A stretch of DNA of 64,000 nucleotides from Rhodocyclaceae bacterium (GCA_030681195.1 JAUXXJ010000008.1:290719-354718), one strand, 5' to 3'; positions 43,273-54,860 are shown, counted from the stretch's first letter. Numbers and translations are program-made. Notes: a model not told the origin generated them from the letters alone.

Positions 43273-44418
43273 ATGAAGCTTGCGGATTTCGTCATGATTC
43301 CGACAGAGGGTGTGCCGGAATGTCGACTGACCGGGCGCTGGACGCTGCGCGCCCTCGCGTCGCAGGGCGATGATTGGCGCCTGCGTTTCGAGCGCGCTGG
43401 ACAGACCGCTCACCTCAGTTGGAACTGCCTGGAGATCGAGGCGCTCGATTCCTGCGGTGCACTGATGCTGTGGCGTGTCTGGGGCGGCAAGTTTCCCGAA
43501 GCGCTGCTGTTGCAGCCCGAGCACTTGCGCATCTTCGAACGCATGGCCGAGGCCGATGCGGCGGCCTCGGTTACTGCTGCTGCCGTCTCGCCAGCGCCGA
43601 CTTTTCATTCGACGCATGCCAGCGTGATGGCGATGGGCCAGTTGAGTTTGCGACTGTCGAACCATGTAACCAGTTTTATTGCCTTGCTGGGGCAACTGGT
43701 GCTCGATGTTTTCCACTTGTTGCGCTACCCGGGCGATCTGCCGAGGCGCGAGATTTCCGCCAACATCTACAAGAGCGGCGTACGGGCGATGCCTGTGACG
43801 GCGCTGGTCGGCTTCCTGATCGGCGTGGTGCTCTCCTATCTTTCGTCGTTGCAGTTGCGGCAGTTCGGTGCGGATATCTTCATCGTCAACATTCTTGGTC
43901 TTGGCATCATTCGCGAACTCGGGCCGGTGCTGGTGGCCGTGCTGGTGGCCGGACGTTCCGGCTCGGCGATGACCGCGCAGCTGGGCGTAATGCGCGTGAC
44001 CGAGGAAATCGATGCACTTGCCACGATGGGCGTGCCGCGCAGTTTGCGCCTGATCTTTCCCAAGGTCGTCGCGCTCGGCATCACCATGCCGTTGCTTGTG
44101 TTGTGGACCACGACCATGGCGCTGATCGGCGGGATGGTGTCGGCGCAATTGCAGCTCGATATTGGTTATGGTTTCTTCATCGAAACCTTGCCAAAGGCTG
44201 TACCGGCCGCAAACGTCGTGATTGGTCTGGCAAAGGGACTGGTGTTCGGTATCGCGATCGCGCTGGTCGCGTGCCATTTTGGCTTGCGCGTTGTGCCAAA
44301 CACCGAGAGTCTGTCAGCCAACACGACCGCCTCGGTGGTGTCGTCAATTACCGTGGTCATCCTGCTTGATGCGTTGTTTGCCATTGCGACGCGCGGTATC
44401 GGTCTGCCGAAACTATGA
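43273..44418 (+). CDS. MlaE-family lipid ABC transporter permease with N-terminal STAS-like domain
   Basis: Inner-membrane permease of an MCE/Mla-type phospholipid transporter. Residues 1-100 form a STAS-like domain (LSWNCLEIEALDSCGALML). Residues 125-381 are the MlaE permease with five to six helices and ELGPVLVAVLVAGRSGSAMT, the family signature. The two are joined by a linker holding a translated copy of the dispersed repeat (residues 104-111, AVSPAPTF). Start ATG at 43273. A partial 11-bp duplication marks its junction with the ATPase gene. Confidence 0.9.
   Translation: MKLADFVMIPTEGVPECRLTGRWTLRALASQGDDWRLRFERAGQTAHLSWNCLEIEALDSCGALMLWRVWGGKFPEALLLQPEHLRIFERMAEADAAASVTAAAVSPAPTFHSTHASVMAMGQLSLRLSNHVTSFIALLGQLVLDVFHLLRYPGDLPRREISANIYKSGVRAMPVTALVGFLIGVVLSYLSSLQLRQFGADIFIVNILGLGIIRELGPVLVAVLVAGRSGSAMTAQLGVMRVTEEIDALATMGVPRSLRLIFPKVVALGITMPLLVLWTTTMALIGGMVSAQLQLDIGYGFFIETLPKAVPAANVVIGLAKGLVFGIAIALVACHFGLRVVPNTESLSANTTASVVSSITVVILLDALFAIATRGIGLPKL
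43582..43605 (+). repeat. Dispersed 24-bp element, copy 10 (inside mlaE-like gene)
   Basis: GCCGTCTCGCCAGC then GCCGACTTTT (one mismatch). Sense to the gene; encodes AVSPAPTF in the linker between STAS-like and permease domains. Confidence 0.9.
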
Positions 44419-44431
44419 GCAAACTATGAGC
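44410..44431 (+). repeat. 11-bp tandem duplication at the mlaE/mlaF junction
   Basis: AACTATGAGC occurs twice in tandem with an 11-bp period. The first copy supplies the mlaE stop overlapping an ATG (44415); the second supplies the ATG used by the ATPase gene (44426). The first ATG opens only a four-codon frame. Confidence 0.8.
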
Positions 44432-45193
44432 CACTCAGTCATTTCCGTGCGCAATCTGTCGACCCGCTTTGGCGTGGCGTGGATTCATCGCCAGCTCAAT
44501 CTGGAAATCGCGGCGGGCGACATGGTCGCGCTGGTCGGTGGTTCGGGCAGTGGCAAGACAACCCTGCTACGCCAGATGATTGGCCTGCTGACGCCGACCG
44601 AAGGCGAAATACGCCTCTTCGACGAGCCCCTGTTCGGCGGCGGTGTGGCACGCGAGCGCAGCCTGCGCCAGCGCTTTGGTGTGCTGTTCCAGAACGGCGC
44701 CCTGTTTTCGGCCTTCAGCGTGTTCGACAACATCGCTTTCCCCTTGCGCGAACTCAAGTGCCTGGATGAAACGACCATCCGCGATCTGGTGATGCTCAAG
44801 CTCGACATGGTGGAACTACTGCCGCGCCATGCGGCCCTGATGCCGGCGGAACTTTCCGGCGGCATGGTCAAGCGCGTTGCCCTGGCGCGTGCGTTGGCGC
44901 TCGAACCCGAGTTGCTACTGCTCGACGAGCCGACAGCTGGCCTTGACCCTGATCGCTCCGATAGCTTTGTGCGCCTAACGCGCATGCTGGGCGAAGAGCT
45001 GGGCTTGACGGTTGTGCTGGTCACCCACGATCTTGATACCCTGGCGGCTTTGGCGACACGGGTGGCGGTATTGGCCGAACAACATATCCTCGCGTTTGGC
45101 TCGGTTGATGAGATCATGCGTATCGATCATCCCTTCATCCGCAACTTTTTCCATTCCGAACGTAGTCAGCGCGCCCTGGCCCATCATCATTAA
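44426..45193 (+). CDS. MlaF-family ABC transporter ATPase
   Basis: ATPase subunit of the Mla-type lipid transporter. The 255-residue protein has Walker A VGGSGSGKTTLL, the signature LSGGMVKRVALARALA and Walker B LLLDEPTAGLD, with the MlaF-like FQNGALFSAFSVFDNIAFPL Q-loop region. The ATG at 44426 is 8 bp after the mlaE stop. The C-terminus (HHPFIRNFFHSER-like) is also typical of MlaF. Confidence 0.93.
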   Translation: MSHSVISVRNLSTRFGVAWIHRQLNLEIAAGDMVALVGGSGSGKTTLLRQMIGLLTPTEGEIRLFDEPLFGGGVARERSLRQRFGVLFQNGALFSAFSVFDNIAFPLRELKCLDETTIRDLVMLKLDMVELLPRHAALMPAELSGGMVKRVALARALALEPELLLLDEPTAGLDPDRSDSFVRLTRMLGEELGLTVVLVTHDLDTLAALATRVAVLAEQHILAFGSVDEIMRIDHPFIRNFFHSERSQRALAHHH

Positions 45194-45202
45194 ACTCTAA
45201 CC

Positions 45203-46153
45203 ATGGAAAATAAATCCCATGCCCTGATGGCCGGGCTTTTTACGCTTATCTTCGTGCTGGCAGCAGTCTCGGCCATCTGGTGGTTTACCGGTTCGCGCGA
45301 ACTGACCCATACCTATTGGCTGGAGACGCGCGGCAATCTCACCGGCCTGAACCTTGAGGCCCAGGTGCGATATCGCGGCATTCGCGCCGGCAAGGTACTG
45401 AGCATTCAGCCCGACCCTGTCAATCCTGCCGTGCTGCTGGTGGAAATCAGCCTCGGGCGCAAGTATCGGCTCACCGACAAGACTACCGCCAAGCTTAATC
45501 AGCAGGGTATTACCGGGTTGGCTTACGTCATGCTCGAAGACGGCGAGGCAGCCGGCAAGCCACTTGATCCCGAGGCATCGCCCCCACCGCGTATAGCCAT
45601 CCAGCCGGGGCTCATGGACAACCTTGCGCAGCAGGCCGAGATGATTGCCAAACAGGTGCAGGAACTGACCACACGCTTGAATCGTCTGCTCGATGAGCGC
45701 AATGTGAAAAATGTCAGCAAGGCGCTGGAAAACCTTGCGGCTGCTTCGGAAGAAATGCCGCAGATGATGGCGGCGATGCGCAGTGTACTGTCGCCCGATA
45801 ACCTCAAGCGTCTGAACGCATTGCTTGTCCATCTTGAAAAAACTGCAGGCGAAGCCGCACCGCTGACGACCGAAGCGCGCGTGCTGGTCAAGTCCATGTC
45901 GGGTCTGGCTAGTCGTTTCGAGCACCTGACCGACAATGCGGGTACGCTGGGCGAACGGCTCAACAGCGAAACCCTGCCGCGCGCAGAGGCCTTGATGGCG
46001 GATGTGGGGGCGGCAACCCGTCGTCTCGACCGCTTGCTCGATACCCTCAACGCGACACCGCAAGCTATCTTGTTTGGCGCACCACATCCCCGTCCCGGGC
46101 CTGGTGAGGCCGGTTACACTGCACCTGTGCCAGTTTCCCGTTCTGCCGAGTAG
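45203..46153 (+). CDS. MCE-domain (MlaD-like) lipid-binding protein
   Basis: A 316-residue single-pass protein (membrane helix about residues 8-28) with one MCE domain (about 40-120; RGNLTGLNLEAQVRYRGIRA, LNQQGITGLAYVML) and a long helical C-terminus that could form the periplasmic tube of an MCE hexamer. It lies third in the operon after permease and ATPase. The long helical tail makes it nearer to PqiB/YebT-style or organelle-type MCE proteins than to short MlaD. Confidence 0.9.
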   Translation: MENKSHALMAGLFTLIFVLAAVSAIWWFTGSRELTHTYWLETRGNLTGLNLEAQVRYRGIRAGKVLSIQPDPVNPAVLLVEISLGRKYRLTDKTTAKLNQQGITGLAYVMLEDGEAAGKPLDPEASPPPRIAIQPGLMDNLAQQAEMIAKQVQELTTRLNRLLDERNVKNVSKALENLAAASEEMPQMMAAMRSVLSPDNLKRLNALLVHLEKTAGEAAPLTTEARVLVKSMSGLASRFEHLTDNAGTLGERLNSETLPRAEALMADVGAATRRLDRLLDTLNATPQAILFGAPHPRPGPGEAGYTAPVPVSRSAE

Positions 46154-46156
46154 ACC

Positions 46157-46759
46157 ATGCGAATCTTTCTGATCCTCCTGAGTTCCCTGCTGCTAACAGC
46201 CTGCATCGGTATTCCCTCGCGCCAGAGTGATCTGGCGCTGTATGATTTGGGGCAGATGACGGTGCCTTCTACGGCGCCGACCCTGCCGATTGCGACACTC
46301 AATGTATCGCCGAGTCCTTGGCTCGACTCACCCGCATTGCTGTATCGCTTCAATTTTGCAGATGACTTGCGTCGTCAGACCTATGTCGATAGTCGCTGGG
46401 CGGCGCCGCCAGCAGAATTGTTCAAGCGCCATCTGCAGCGCCAGATCGTCTATGGACAGTCCGATGCGGGCGGGGGCGGTTGTCGCCTTGAACTGACGCT
46501 TGATGAGTTGGAGCAGCAGTTTGAAAGTGCACAGCAAAGCCATGTGATCATGGAGGTGCGCGCCGGGTTGCATGCGCGTCATGGTGAGGATTCGCTGGCC
46601 CGCAAGGTGTTTCGTATGCAGAGCGAGGCGCCAACGCCAGATGCCCGAGGTGGCGTACAGGCGACACGGTCGGCCCTCAAGGATTTTTCAGTGGAGCTCA
46701 CCAACTGGCTGAACAGGCTTGCCAAGTCACGCCCCAAACTATGCCGGAGCAAGGGCTGA
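46157..46759 (+). CDS. ABC-type transport auxiliary lipoprotein
   Basis: A 200-residue predicted lipoprotein (lipobox LLTAC at residues 12-16) with the pattern of the auxiliary lipoproteins that accompany MCE transporters, PqiC-like (YDLGQMTV..., [21 protein letters not shown]). It probably anchors the periplasmic MCE tunnel to the outer membrane. It is the fourth gene of the lipid-transport operon, 3 bp after the MCE gene and 2 bp before etfB. Confidence 0.82.
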   Translation: MRIFLILLSSLLLTACIGIPSRQSDLALYDLGQMTVPSTAPTLPIATLNVSPSPWLDSPALLYRFNFADDLRRQTYVDSRWAAPPAELFKRHLQRQIVYGQSDAGGGGCRLELTLDELEQQFESAQQSHVIMEVRAGLHARHGEDSLARKVFRMQSEAPTPDARGGVQATRSALKDFSVELTNWLNRLAKSRPKLCRSKG

Positions 46760-46761
46760 CG

Positions 46762-47517
46762 ATGAAACTGCTGGTGGCCGTCAAACGCGTGGTCGACTAC
46801 AACGTGCGGATTCGGGTCAAGCTCGATCAGTCCGGCGTCGAGTTGGCAAATGTCAAAATGGCAATGAATCCCTTCGACGAGATCGCACTGGAAGAAGCCG
46901 TGCGCCTCAAGGAGGCGGGTATTGCCACCGAAGTGGTGGCCGTGTCTTGCGGCCCCTCGGTGTGTCAGGAGCAGTTGCGTACCGCCATGGCGCTGGGAGC
47001 AGATCGCGCCATTCTCGTCGAGACGGGGGATACCGAACTGCAACCCTTGGCCGTGGCAAAGCTGCTCAAGGCCGTGAGCGAGCGCGAGCAGCCAAGTCTG
47101 GCGATTCTTGGCAAACAGGCCATCGACGATGATGCCAACCAGACCGGGCAAATGCTTTCTGCCCTGCTGGGCTGGCCGCAGGCGACGTTTGCATCGAAGG
47201 TGGTGATCGCTGATGGCAGTGCCAAGGTGACGCGCGAAATTGATGGCGGGCTGGAAACCCTGTCGGTACGCTTGCCGGCGGTGGTGACGACCGACCTGCG
47301 CCTGAACGAGCCGCGCTATGCGACCTTGCCGAACATCATGAAGGCGAAGAAGAAGCCGATCGAGACATTGAGCCCGGCTGAACTCGGTGTTGATATTGCG
47401 CCGCGCCTGACCACGCTGAAAGTGGTCGAGCCTCCTCAGCGGCATGCCGGCGTGAAAGTGGCCGATGTGGCGGAACTGGTTGCCAAACTCCGTGATGAAG
47501 CGCGGGTGATTCCATGA
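46762..47517 (+). CDS. etfB: Electron transfer flavoprotein beta subunit
   Basis: Small ETF subunit that takes electrons from acyl-CoA and related dehydrogenases. The 251-residue protein starts [19 protein letters not shown] and has the conserved [16 protein letters not shown] and [18 protein letters not shown] segments. Start chosen at the ATG 46762; the frame is open a little upstream in the lipoprotein gene. It overlaps etfA by 4 bp. Confidence 0.96.
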   Translation: MKLLVAVKRVVDYNVRIRVKLDQSGVELANVKMAMNPFDEIALEEAVRLKEAGIATEVVAVSCGPSVCQEQLRTAMALGADRAILVETGDTELQPLAVAKLLKAVSEREQPSLAILGKQAIDDDANQTGQMLSALLGWPQATFASKVVIADGSAKVTREIDGGLETLSVRLPAVVTTDLRLNEPRYATLPNIMKAKKKPIETLSPAELGVDIAPRLTTLKVVEPPQRHAGVKVADVAELVAKLRDEARVIP

Positions 47518-48443
47518 GTGTCCTGGTGATTGCCGAATACGATCAGGCCGGTCTGAAGCCGGCGACCCGCTCCGTCATCACGGCAGCGGCTGTGCTTGGA
47601 ACGGATATTCATGTGCTCGTGGCCGGTCATGACGCCAGCGCCGCCGCCGCATTGGCCGCCACAGTGCAGGGCGTGACCAAGGTGCTGCATGCCGATGCGC
47701 CGTACTATGGCGAGCAGACTGCCGAGAATCTGGCGGTGCTGGTGCAATCCCTGGCGGGTGTTTACCGCCACGTGCTTGCCCCGGCCACCAGCTTTGGCAA
47801 GAACCTGCTGCCGCGCGTGGCCGCCTTGCTGGATGTGGCGCCGCTTTCCGATGTCTGTGGCATTGTCTCGCCCGATACCTTTGTGCGACCGATTTATGCG
47901 GGCAATGCCTTGGCGACGGTGCAGTCGGCTGATCCGATCAAAGTGATCACCGTGCGTCCGACGGCCTTTGCGCCAGCCGACGATGGGGCAGGGGCACCGA
48001 TTGAAGCGATTGACGCCGGCCCGGATCTGGGGCTGACGCAAGTGCAGTCGCGCGCCTTGAGCGCGTCCGCACGACCGGACTTGAGTGCGGCCAAGGTGGT
48101 GGTCGCCGGCGGGCGCGGGCTGGTTTCCGGCGAGCATTACCGCAGCTTGCTGGAGCCGCTGGCCGACAAGCTGAACGCCGCCCTTGGGGCGTCGCGAGCC
48201 GCCGTGGATGCTGGTTTCGTCTCGAACGATCATCAGGTCGGCCAGACCGGCAAAGTGGTTGCCCCCGAGCTTTACCTTGCCATCGGTATCTCTGGGGCGA
48301 TCCAGCATCTGGCGGGCATGCGCGACAGCCGCATCATTGTCGCCATCAACAAGGACCCGGATGCACCGATCTTTCAGGTGGCTGATTATGGGCTGGTCGG
48401 CGATTTGTTCAAGCTCGTGCCGGAACTGACCGAGGCACTATGA
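47514..48443 (+). CDS. etfA: Electron transfer flavoprotein alpha subunit
   Basis: FAD-binding ETF subunit, 309 residues. The C-terminal FAD domain is clear: [34 protein letters not shown] and [20 protein letters not shown]. With EtfB it passes electrons to ETF-ubiquinone oxidoreductase, encoded 1.6 kb downstream. It overlaps the CbiM-like gene by 4 bp, so that gene belongs to the same operon. Confidence 0.96.
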   Translation: MSVLVIAEYDQAGLKPATRSVITAAAVLGTDIHVLVAGHDASAAAALAATVQGVTKVLHADAPYYGEQTAENLAVLVQSLAGVYRHVLAPATSFGKNLLPRVAALLDVAPLSDVCGIVSPDTFVRPIYAGNALATVQSADPIKVITVRPTAFAPADDGAGAPIEAIDAGPDLGLTQVQSRALSASARPDLSAAKVVVAGGRGLVSGEHYRSLLEPLADKLNAALGASRAAVDAGFVSNDHQVGQTGKVVAPELYLAIGISGAIQHLAGMRDSRIIVAINKDPDAPIFQVADYGLVGDLFKLVPELTEAL

Positions 48444-49138
48444 ACTTCCCCGACGGCCTGTTCGGCGATTTCTGGGCCTATTTGGCCTTCCTGCCCTATG
48501 CCGCGATTCTGTTCTGGGCGGTGCGCACGGCGCCCTGGAAACGGCTGACCGACAGCACGCAAATGAATGTCTGGTTCGGCACGCTGGTGGTGTTGACGCT
48601 GATCTGGAGCATGAAGGCGGGGGTCAAGCCCGGGCTGAATCTGCATTTGCTCGGGGTGACGGCATTTACCCTGATGTTCGGCCGGCAACTGGCGATGATT
48701 GGCTTGGCTTTCGTATTAGCTGCGGTGACGCTGAATATGTCGCTGCGGGCCGGGAATGTCTGGCTTGGCTGGCAGACTTTCGCCCTAAATGCCTTGGCGC
48801 TGACGGTTTTTCCCGTATTGATTGCCCATGCGGTACTGCGCTTGGTGGAACGCTACCTGCCGCGCAACATTTTTGTCTATTTCTTTGTCGCCGCCTTTTT
48901 GGGTGCCGGTATTGTTGTGGTCAGCACCGGTATGCTGACCGGCCTGATGCTCTGGTTGGCCGGGGCCTATAGCGCAGACCTGTTGGTATCCGACTACCTG
49001 ATGTTTTACGTCCTGCTCGGCTTTGCGGAAAGCTGGCTGAACGGGGCGGCGATTACGCTGTTGGTTGTTTACTACCCAAGCTGGGTAGGTAGCTTCGATG
49101 ACCGGCGATATCTCTGGAACAAAAAAACAACGGACTGA
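48440..49138 (+). CDS. CbiM-like energy-coupling-factor permease, atypical
   Basis: A 232-residue polytopic membrane protein. GLNLHLLGVTAFTLMFGRQL and the overall six-to-seven-helix pattern match the CbiM/NikM family (ECF metal transporter substrate component). True CbiM proteins start with Met-His, whose N-terminus and His2 bind Co or Ni; here the start is [11 protein letters not shown], so that ligand is absent. No CbiN, CbiQ or CbiO gene is adjacent, and the gene is translationally coupled to etfA. Its substrate is unknown. Confidence 0.75.
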   Translation: MNFPDGLFGDFWAYLAFLPYAAILFWAVRTAPWKRLTDSTQMNVWFGTLVVLTLIWSMKAGVKPGLNLHLLGVTAFTLMFGRQLAMIGLAFVLAAVTLNMSLRAGNVWLGWQTFALNALALTVFPVLIAHAVLRLVERYLPRNIFVYFFVAAFLGAGIVVVSTGMLTGLMLWLAGAYSADLLVSDYLMFYVLLGFAESWLNGAAITLLVVYYPSWVGSFDDRRYLWNKKTTD

Positions 49139-49150
49139 TACACTGCGCCC

Positions 49151-49981
49151 ATGAACCGTACCGATCTCTATCAACAGATTGCTGCTGAAGCCGAACGCGG
49201 TGAATTAGTGTTCCCAACCTCGGCGGAAGTCGGTCTGCGTATCAAGCGAGCACTGGATGATCCGGATGCCTCAATGGATCAGGCGGCCAAGCTGATTCAG
49301 GCCGAGCCGGTACTGACGGCACGCGTGGTCGCGATGGCCAACTCGGTGAGTTATAACCGTTCTGGACGGGAAATTACCGACCTCAAGCAAGCCGTATCGC
49401 GGCTGGGTTTCCGCACCCTCAAGTCGCTGACGATGTCGGTGCTGACGCGCCAGATTGCCGGCTCGACGACTGATCCCGAACTCAAGAAAATGTCCCAGCA
49501 GTTGTGGGAGCACACGGCCCATGTCTCGGCCTTGTGCCATGTCATCGCGCGCCGCGTGACGCATCAGGACCCGGAAACCGCCTTGCTGGTCGGGATTCTT
49601 CACGAAGTCGCCGGCTTCTACTTGATTGGTCGCGCGCAGGGCAAGGCTGATCTGCTGGCCGGCGATTTGCCAGACTGGCAGGGCGAAGGCGAAATGATCG
49701 TGGGCCGCGTGTTGCTGAAAGCGCTTGGCGTTCCTGAAGCCGTTTCTACCGCCATCGAGGATTTCTGGGAGGGTTACCTCGCCATGCCGCCGACCTCGCT
49801 GGGCGATACGCTGCTGCTGGCCGAGGAGCTGGCGCCCGTACCATCGCCGCTTTACTGGGCGCCGGATGGGGCCGAGCAGGGACGCCCCCAGCTTGAGATT
49901 GCCCTCGACGAGGAAACGCTGTCGGACATCATGGCCGAATCGGCCGAGGATGTGCAGTCGCTGCTGGCAGCCCTGAAGTAG
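49151..49981 (+). CDS. HDOD-domain protein
   Basis: A 276-residue cytosolic HDOD signalling protein (SAEVGLRIKRALDDPDASMD, LTARVVAMANSVSYNR, VSRLGFRTLKSLTMSVL). HDOD proteins lack the catalytic HD metal ligands and act as regulatory adaptors; the target is unknown. Its stop TAG ends on the first base of a dispersed-repeat copy, which fills the whole gap to the convergent ETF-QO gene. Confidence 0.85.
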   Translation: MNRTDLYQQIAAEAERGELVFPTSAEVGLRIKRALDDPDASMDQAAKLIQAEPVLTARVVAMANSVSYNRSGREITDLKQAVSRLGFRTLKSLTMSVLTRQIAGSTTDPELKKMSQQLWEHTAHVSALCHVIARRVTHQDPETALLVGILHEVAGFYLIGRAQGKADLLAGDLPDWQGEGEMIVGRVLLKALGVPEAVSTAIEDFWEGYLAMPPTSLGDTLLLAEELAPVPSPLYWAPDGAEQGRPQLEIALDEETLSDIMAESAEDVQSLLAALK

Positions 49982-50004
49982 CCGTCTCGCCAGCGCCGAC
50001 TTTT
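49981..50004 (+). repeat. Dispersed 24-bp element, copy 11
   Basis: GCCGTCTCGCCAGC then GCCGACTTTT (one mismatch). It exactly bridges two convergent genes: its first G is the last base of the HDOD stop and its last two T belong to the ETF-QO stop. Confidence 0.9.
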
Positions 50005-51637
50005 ACATGCCTGAGTAGATCGGCCCTTCGCCGCCCTGCGGCGTTACCCAGTCAATATTCTGGCCGGGGTCCTTGATGTCGCAGCTCTTGCAGTGCACGC
50101 AGTTTTGCGCGTTGATCTGCAGCATTGGCGATCCATTCACCTCGACGATTTCATACACGCCGGCCGGGCAATAGCGCTGCTCCGGGGCCGCATAGCGCGT
50201 CAGATTGTGGGCGATGGGCGCGTCGGGATGCTTCAGGTGCAGGTGGCAGGGCTGGTCTTCCGCGTGGTGGGTGTTGGAGAGGAATACCGAGGACAGACGG
50301 TCAAAGCGGAGTGTGCCATCGGGTTTGGGGTAGTCGATCGGCAGGCATTCGGCGGCGGGCAGTAGCTTGGTGTGGTCAGCCGCGCAGCGTAAGGTCCAGG
50401 GCGCTTGACCACGGAATACCTGCTGGTCAATGCCAAACAACAGGCTGCCCAGCCACAGCCCTTTGCCCATCAGCGGCTTGAAGTTGCGGGCACGGTGCAA
50501 TTCCTCGTGGAGCCAGGAGGCGCGGAACTTTTCCGGGTAGGCGGTGAGTTCGTCGCCGCTGCGTCCGGCGGCGAGTGCTTCGGCCACGGCTTCGGCGGCG
50601 AGCATGCCGGATTTGAGCGCGGCGTGTGAACCCTTGATGCGCGAGGCGACCAGAAAACCGGCATCGTCGCCAATCAGTGCGCCACCGGGGAAGGTCAGCT
50701 TCGGGAGTGCCTGCAAACCACCAGCGGTCAGCGCGCGGGCGCCGTAGGCGAGGCGCTTGCCGCCTTCAAACACGGGGCGCAGCGTTGGGTGGGTCTTGAG
50801 TCGCTGCATTTCCTCGAACGGCGAGAGCCACGGATTGGCATAGCCGAGGCTGACGACCAGGCCGAAAGAAACCAGGCCTTCTCCGTAGTGATAACAAAAG
50901 CCGCCGCCGTAGGTATCGCTCGCCAACGGCCAGCCGGCGGTGTGCATCACCAGCCCCTTGCGATGCTGTTCAGGGCGGACCTGCCACAGTTCCTTGATGC
51001 CGAGACCATAGACTTGCGGATCGACACCCTCACGCAGACCAAAGCGTTGCTCCAGCCGCTTGCCGAGATGGCCGCGGCAGCCTTCCGCAAACAGGGTGTA
51101 TTTGCCGCGCAGGGCCATGCCCGGCTGATAGTTCGTCCCGTGGCTGCCATCCTTCAACACGCCCATGTCGCCGGTGATGACGCCCGCCACACGTTCTTCT
51201 TCATAAAGCACGTCGGCGCCCGCAAAACCGGCATAGACCTCGACGCCGAGATTCTCCGCCTGCTGGCCCAGCCAGCGGCAGAGTTCGCCCAGGCTGATGA
51301 TGTAATTGCCATCGTTAAGGAAACAGGCGGGCAACAGCGCATGCGGTAGCTGCCAACTCTTTTCCGCGCCCAGCAACAGAAAACGATCTTCTTCGACCAG
51401 CGTGTCGAGCGGCGCATCGCGCTCCTGCCAGTCGGGAAACAACTCGTTCAGGGCGCGTGGGTCCATTACCGCGCCGGAGAGGATGTGCGCCCCGATCTCG
51501 GCGCCCTTGTCGATCAGGCAGACGCTGATTTCCCGGTTGGCTTGCTTCAGGCGTATTGCGGCAGCCAGGCCAGCGGGGCCGCCGCCGACGATGACGACAT
51601 CAAATTCTATGACTTCTCGTTGCATTAAACCGTCCAT
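50003..51637 (-). CDS. etfD: Electron transfer flavoprotein-ubiquinone oxidoreductase
   Basis: Inner-membrane flavin/Fe-S protein that passes electrons from ETF to ubiquinone. The 544-residue protein has an N-terminal FAD site (VVIVGGGPAGLAAAIRL), the Q-binding/membrane region and a C-terminal 4Fe-4S cluster (YCPAGVYE, NCVHCKSCDIKDP). The start is at 51637 or 51625 (MQREVIEF). It completes the electron chain begun by etfBA. The gene is divergent from acetoacetyl-CoA synthetase with only 49 bp between starts. Confidence 0.95.
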   Translation of the reverse strand: MDGLMQREVIEFDVVIVGGGPAGLAAAIRLKQANREISVCLIDKGAEIGAHILSGAVMDPRALNELFPDWQERDAPLDTLVEEDRFLLLGAEKSWQLPHALLPACFLNDGNYIISLGELCRWLGQQAENLGVEVYAGFAGADVLYEEERVAGVITGDMGVLKDGSHGTNYQPGMALRGKYTLFAEGCRGHLGKRLEQRFGLREGVDPQVYGLGIKELWQVRPEQHRKGLVMHTAGWPLASDTYGGGFCYHYGEGLVSFGLVVSLGYANPWLSPFEEMQRLKTHPTLRPVFEGGKRLAYGARALTAGGLQALPKLTFPGGALIGDDAGFLVASRIKGSHAALKSGMLAAEAVAEALAAGRSGDELTAYPEKFRASWLHEELHRARNFKPLMGKGLWLGSLLFGIDQQVFRGQAPWTLRCAADHTKLLPAAECLPIDYPKPDGTLRFDRLSSVFLSNTHHAEDQPCHLHLKHPDAPIAHNLTRYAAPEQRYCPAGVYEIVEVNGSPMLQINAQNCVHCKSCDIKDPGQNIDWVTPQGGEGPIYSGM

Positions 51638-51686
51638 AAGGTGATGTTATCGGGCATCATTCTACTTTTGCCTGTTTTAGAGGTTC

Positions 51687-53636
<1,950 letters not shown>

Positions 53637-53655
53637 GCTGGTTGAACGGCTCACT

Positions 53656-53679
53656 GCCGTCCTGCCAGCGCCGACTTTT
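53656..53679 (+). repeat. Dispersed 24-bp element, copy 12
   Basis: GCCGTCCTGCCAGC then GCCGACTTTT (one mismatch); intergenic, same direction as the flanking genes. Confidence 0.9.
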
Positions 53680-53754
53680 TGCGACAAACAAGCGGATGAA
53701 ACAAATCAGGTGCATGACAAGCGACTTGTCGCCAACGTAAGAAAGCTTCCCCCA

Positions 53755-54522
53755 ATGGACATCCCACGGATATTCAACATCACTGAAAGCGCTCACCGCA
53801 TTCACAACCCGATCACGCCCGACAAGCTCGCCACGCTTGGTGTAGCGCTACGTTTGGAAGCGGGGGCCCGAGTGCTCGACCTTGGCAGCGGTTCGGGGGA
53901 GATGTTGTGCACCTGGGCACGCGATCATGGCGTTATCGGCACCGGCATCGACATGAGCCAGTTGTTCACCGAGCAGGCGAAACGCCGTGCCGATGAGCTC
54001 GGTGTTGCCGATCAGGTCAGGTTCATTCATGGCGATGCGGCTGGCTATGTTGCCGACGAGAAGGTGGATGTGGCGGCTTGTGTCGGTGCCACCTGGATCG
54101 GCGGGGGTGTTGCCGGTACGATTGAGTTGTTGGCGCGGAGCCTGCGCGACGGCGGGATCATTCTTGTCGGCGAGCCTTACTGGCGGCAGTTGCCACCGAC
54201 GGAGGCGGTTGCCAAGGGCTGTCAGGCCCACGCCATTGCCGACTTTTTCCTGCTGCCAGAACTGCTCGCGTCGTTTGGCCGTCTTGGCTACGACGTCGTT
54301 GAGATGGTGCTGGCTGACCAGGACGGCTGGGACCGCTACGAGGCGGCCAAATGGCTCACCATGCGCCGCTGGCTCGAAGCCAATCCGGGCGACGAACTCG
54401 TGAACGAGGTTCGTGCCCAGCTGACTTCGGAGCCCGAGCGCTACGCCGCTTACACGCGTGAGTACTTGGGCTGGGGGGTGTTCGCGCTGATGGACCGTGC
54501 CAGCGCGGGAATCGGCGTTTAA
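53755..54522 (+). CDS. Class I SAM-dependent methyltransferase
   Basis: A 255-residue methyltransferase with SAM motif I VLDLGSGSGEMLCTWA and an acidic residue at the end of strand 2 (GTGIDMSQLF). It resembles the small-molecule type (Methyltransf_25-like); the substrate is unknown. The frame is open upstream, through the dispersed repeat, to 53551, but the ATG at 53755 (MDIPRIFNITESAHRIH) gives the usual length. A repeat copy follows 15 bp after its stop, so the gene is bracketed by two copies in the same direction. Confidence 0.8.
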   Translation: MDIPRIFNITESAHRIHNPITPDKLATLGVALRLEAGARVLDLGSGSGEMLCTWARDHGVIGTGIDMSQLFTEQAKRRADELGVADQVRFIHGDAAGYVADEKVDVAACVGATWIGGGVAGTIELLARSLRDGGIILVGEPYWRQLPPTEAVAKGCQAHAIADFFLLPELLASFGRLGYDVVEMVLADQDGWDRYEAAKWLTMRRWLEANPGDELVNEVRAQLTSEPERYAAYTREYLGWGVFALMDRASAGIGV

Positions 54523-54537
54523 GCGGCGGATGATTCT

Positions 54538-54561
54538 GCCGTCCCGCCAGCGCCGACAATT
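54538..54561 (+). repeat. Dispersed 24-bp element, copy 13
   Basis: GCCGTCCCGCCAGC then GCCGAC, with the T-tail changed to AATT; intergenic. Confidence 0.8.
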
Positions 54562-54641
54562 GATCAGGAACGTCGCTGCGGAAAGGTCGGCGAGTCAGTT
54601 ATCCTGCTGGCGTTCTCATGAAAACGACTGGACAGAAAACC

Positions 54642-54860
54642 ATGGCCAACCCCATGACCTACGAAGCCTTTCTCGACGAAGTGACCACGCTGATCACCGA
54701 GAAGTATGACGTGACCGACAAGCTTGCCATCGAGATGGTGATGCGGGCACAGGAGGACGAATTCTTCAGCGGCCATGACGATCACCCGAAAATCTGCACT
54801 CAGGACCGTGCCCATGAGGATGCCCGGACTGTGTTCAAGAAATACAGCCCAAAACCATGA
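54642..54860 (+). CDS. Conserved small protein of unknown function
   Basis: A 72-residue acidic helical protein ([20 protein letters not shown]..., [19 protein letters not shown]). No signal peptide, membrane helix or cysteine pair. Its stop overlaps the yceH start by 4 bp, which supports it being translated. An in-frame ATG at 54618 would add eight residues. Similar short proteins with an F..HDD segment occur in betaproteobacteria, but I do not recognise a named family. Confidence 0.65.
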   Translation: MANPMTYEAFLDEVTTLITEKYDVTDKLAIEMVMRAQEDEFFSGHDDHPKICTQDRAHEDARTVFKKYSPKP

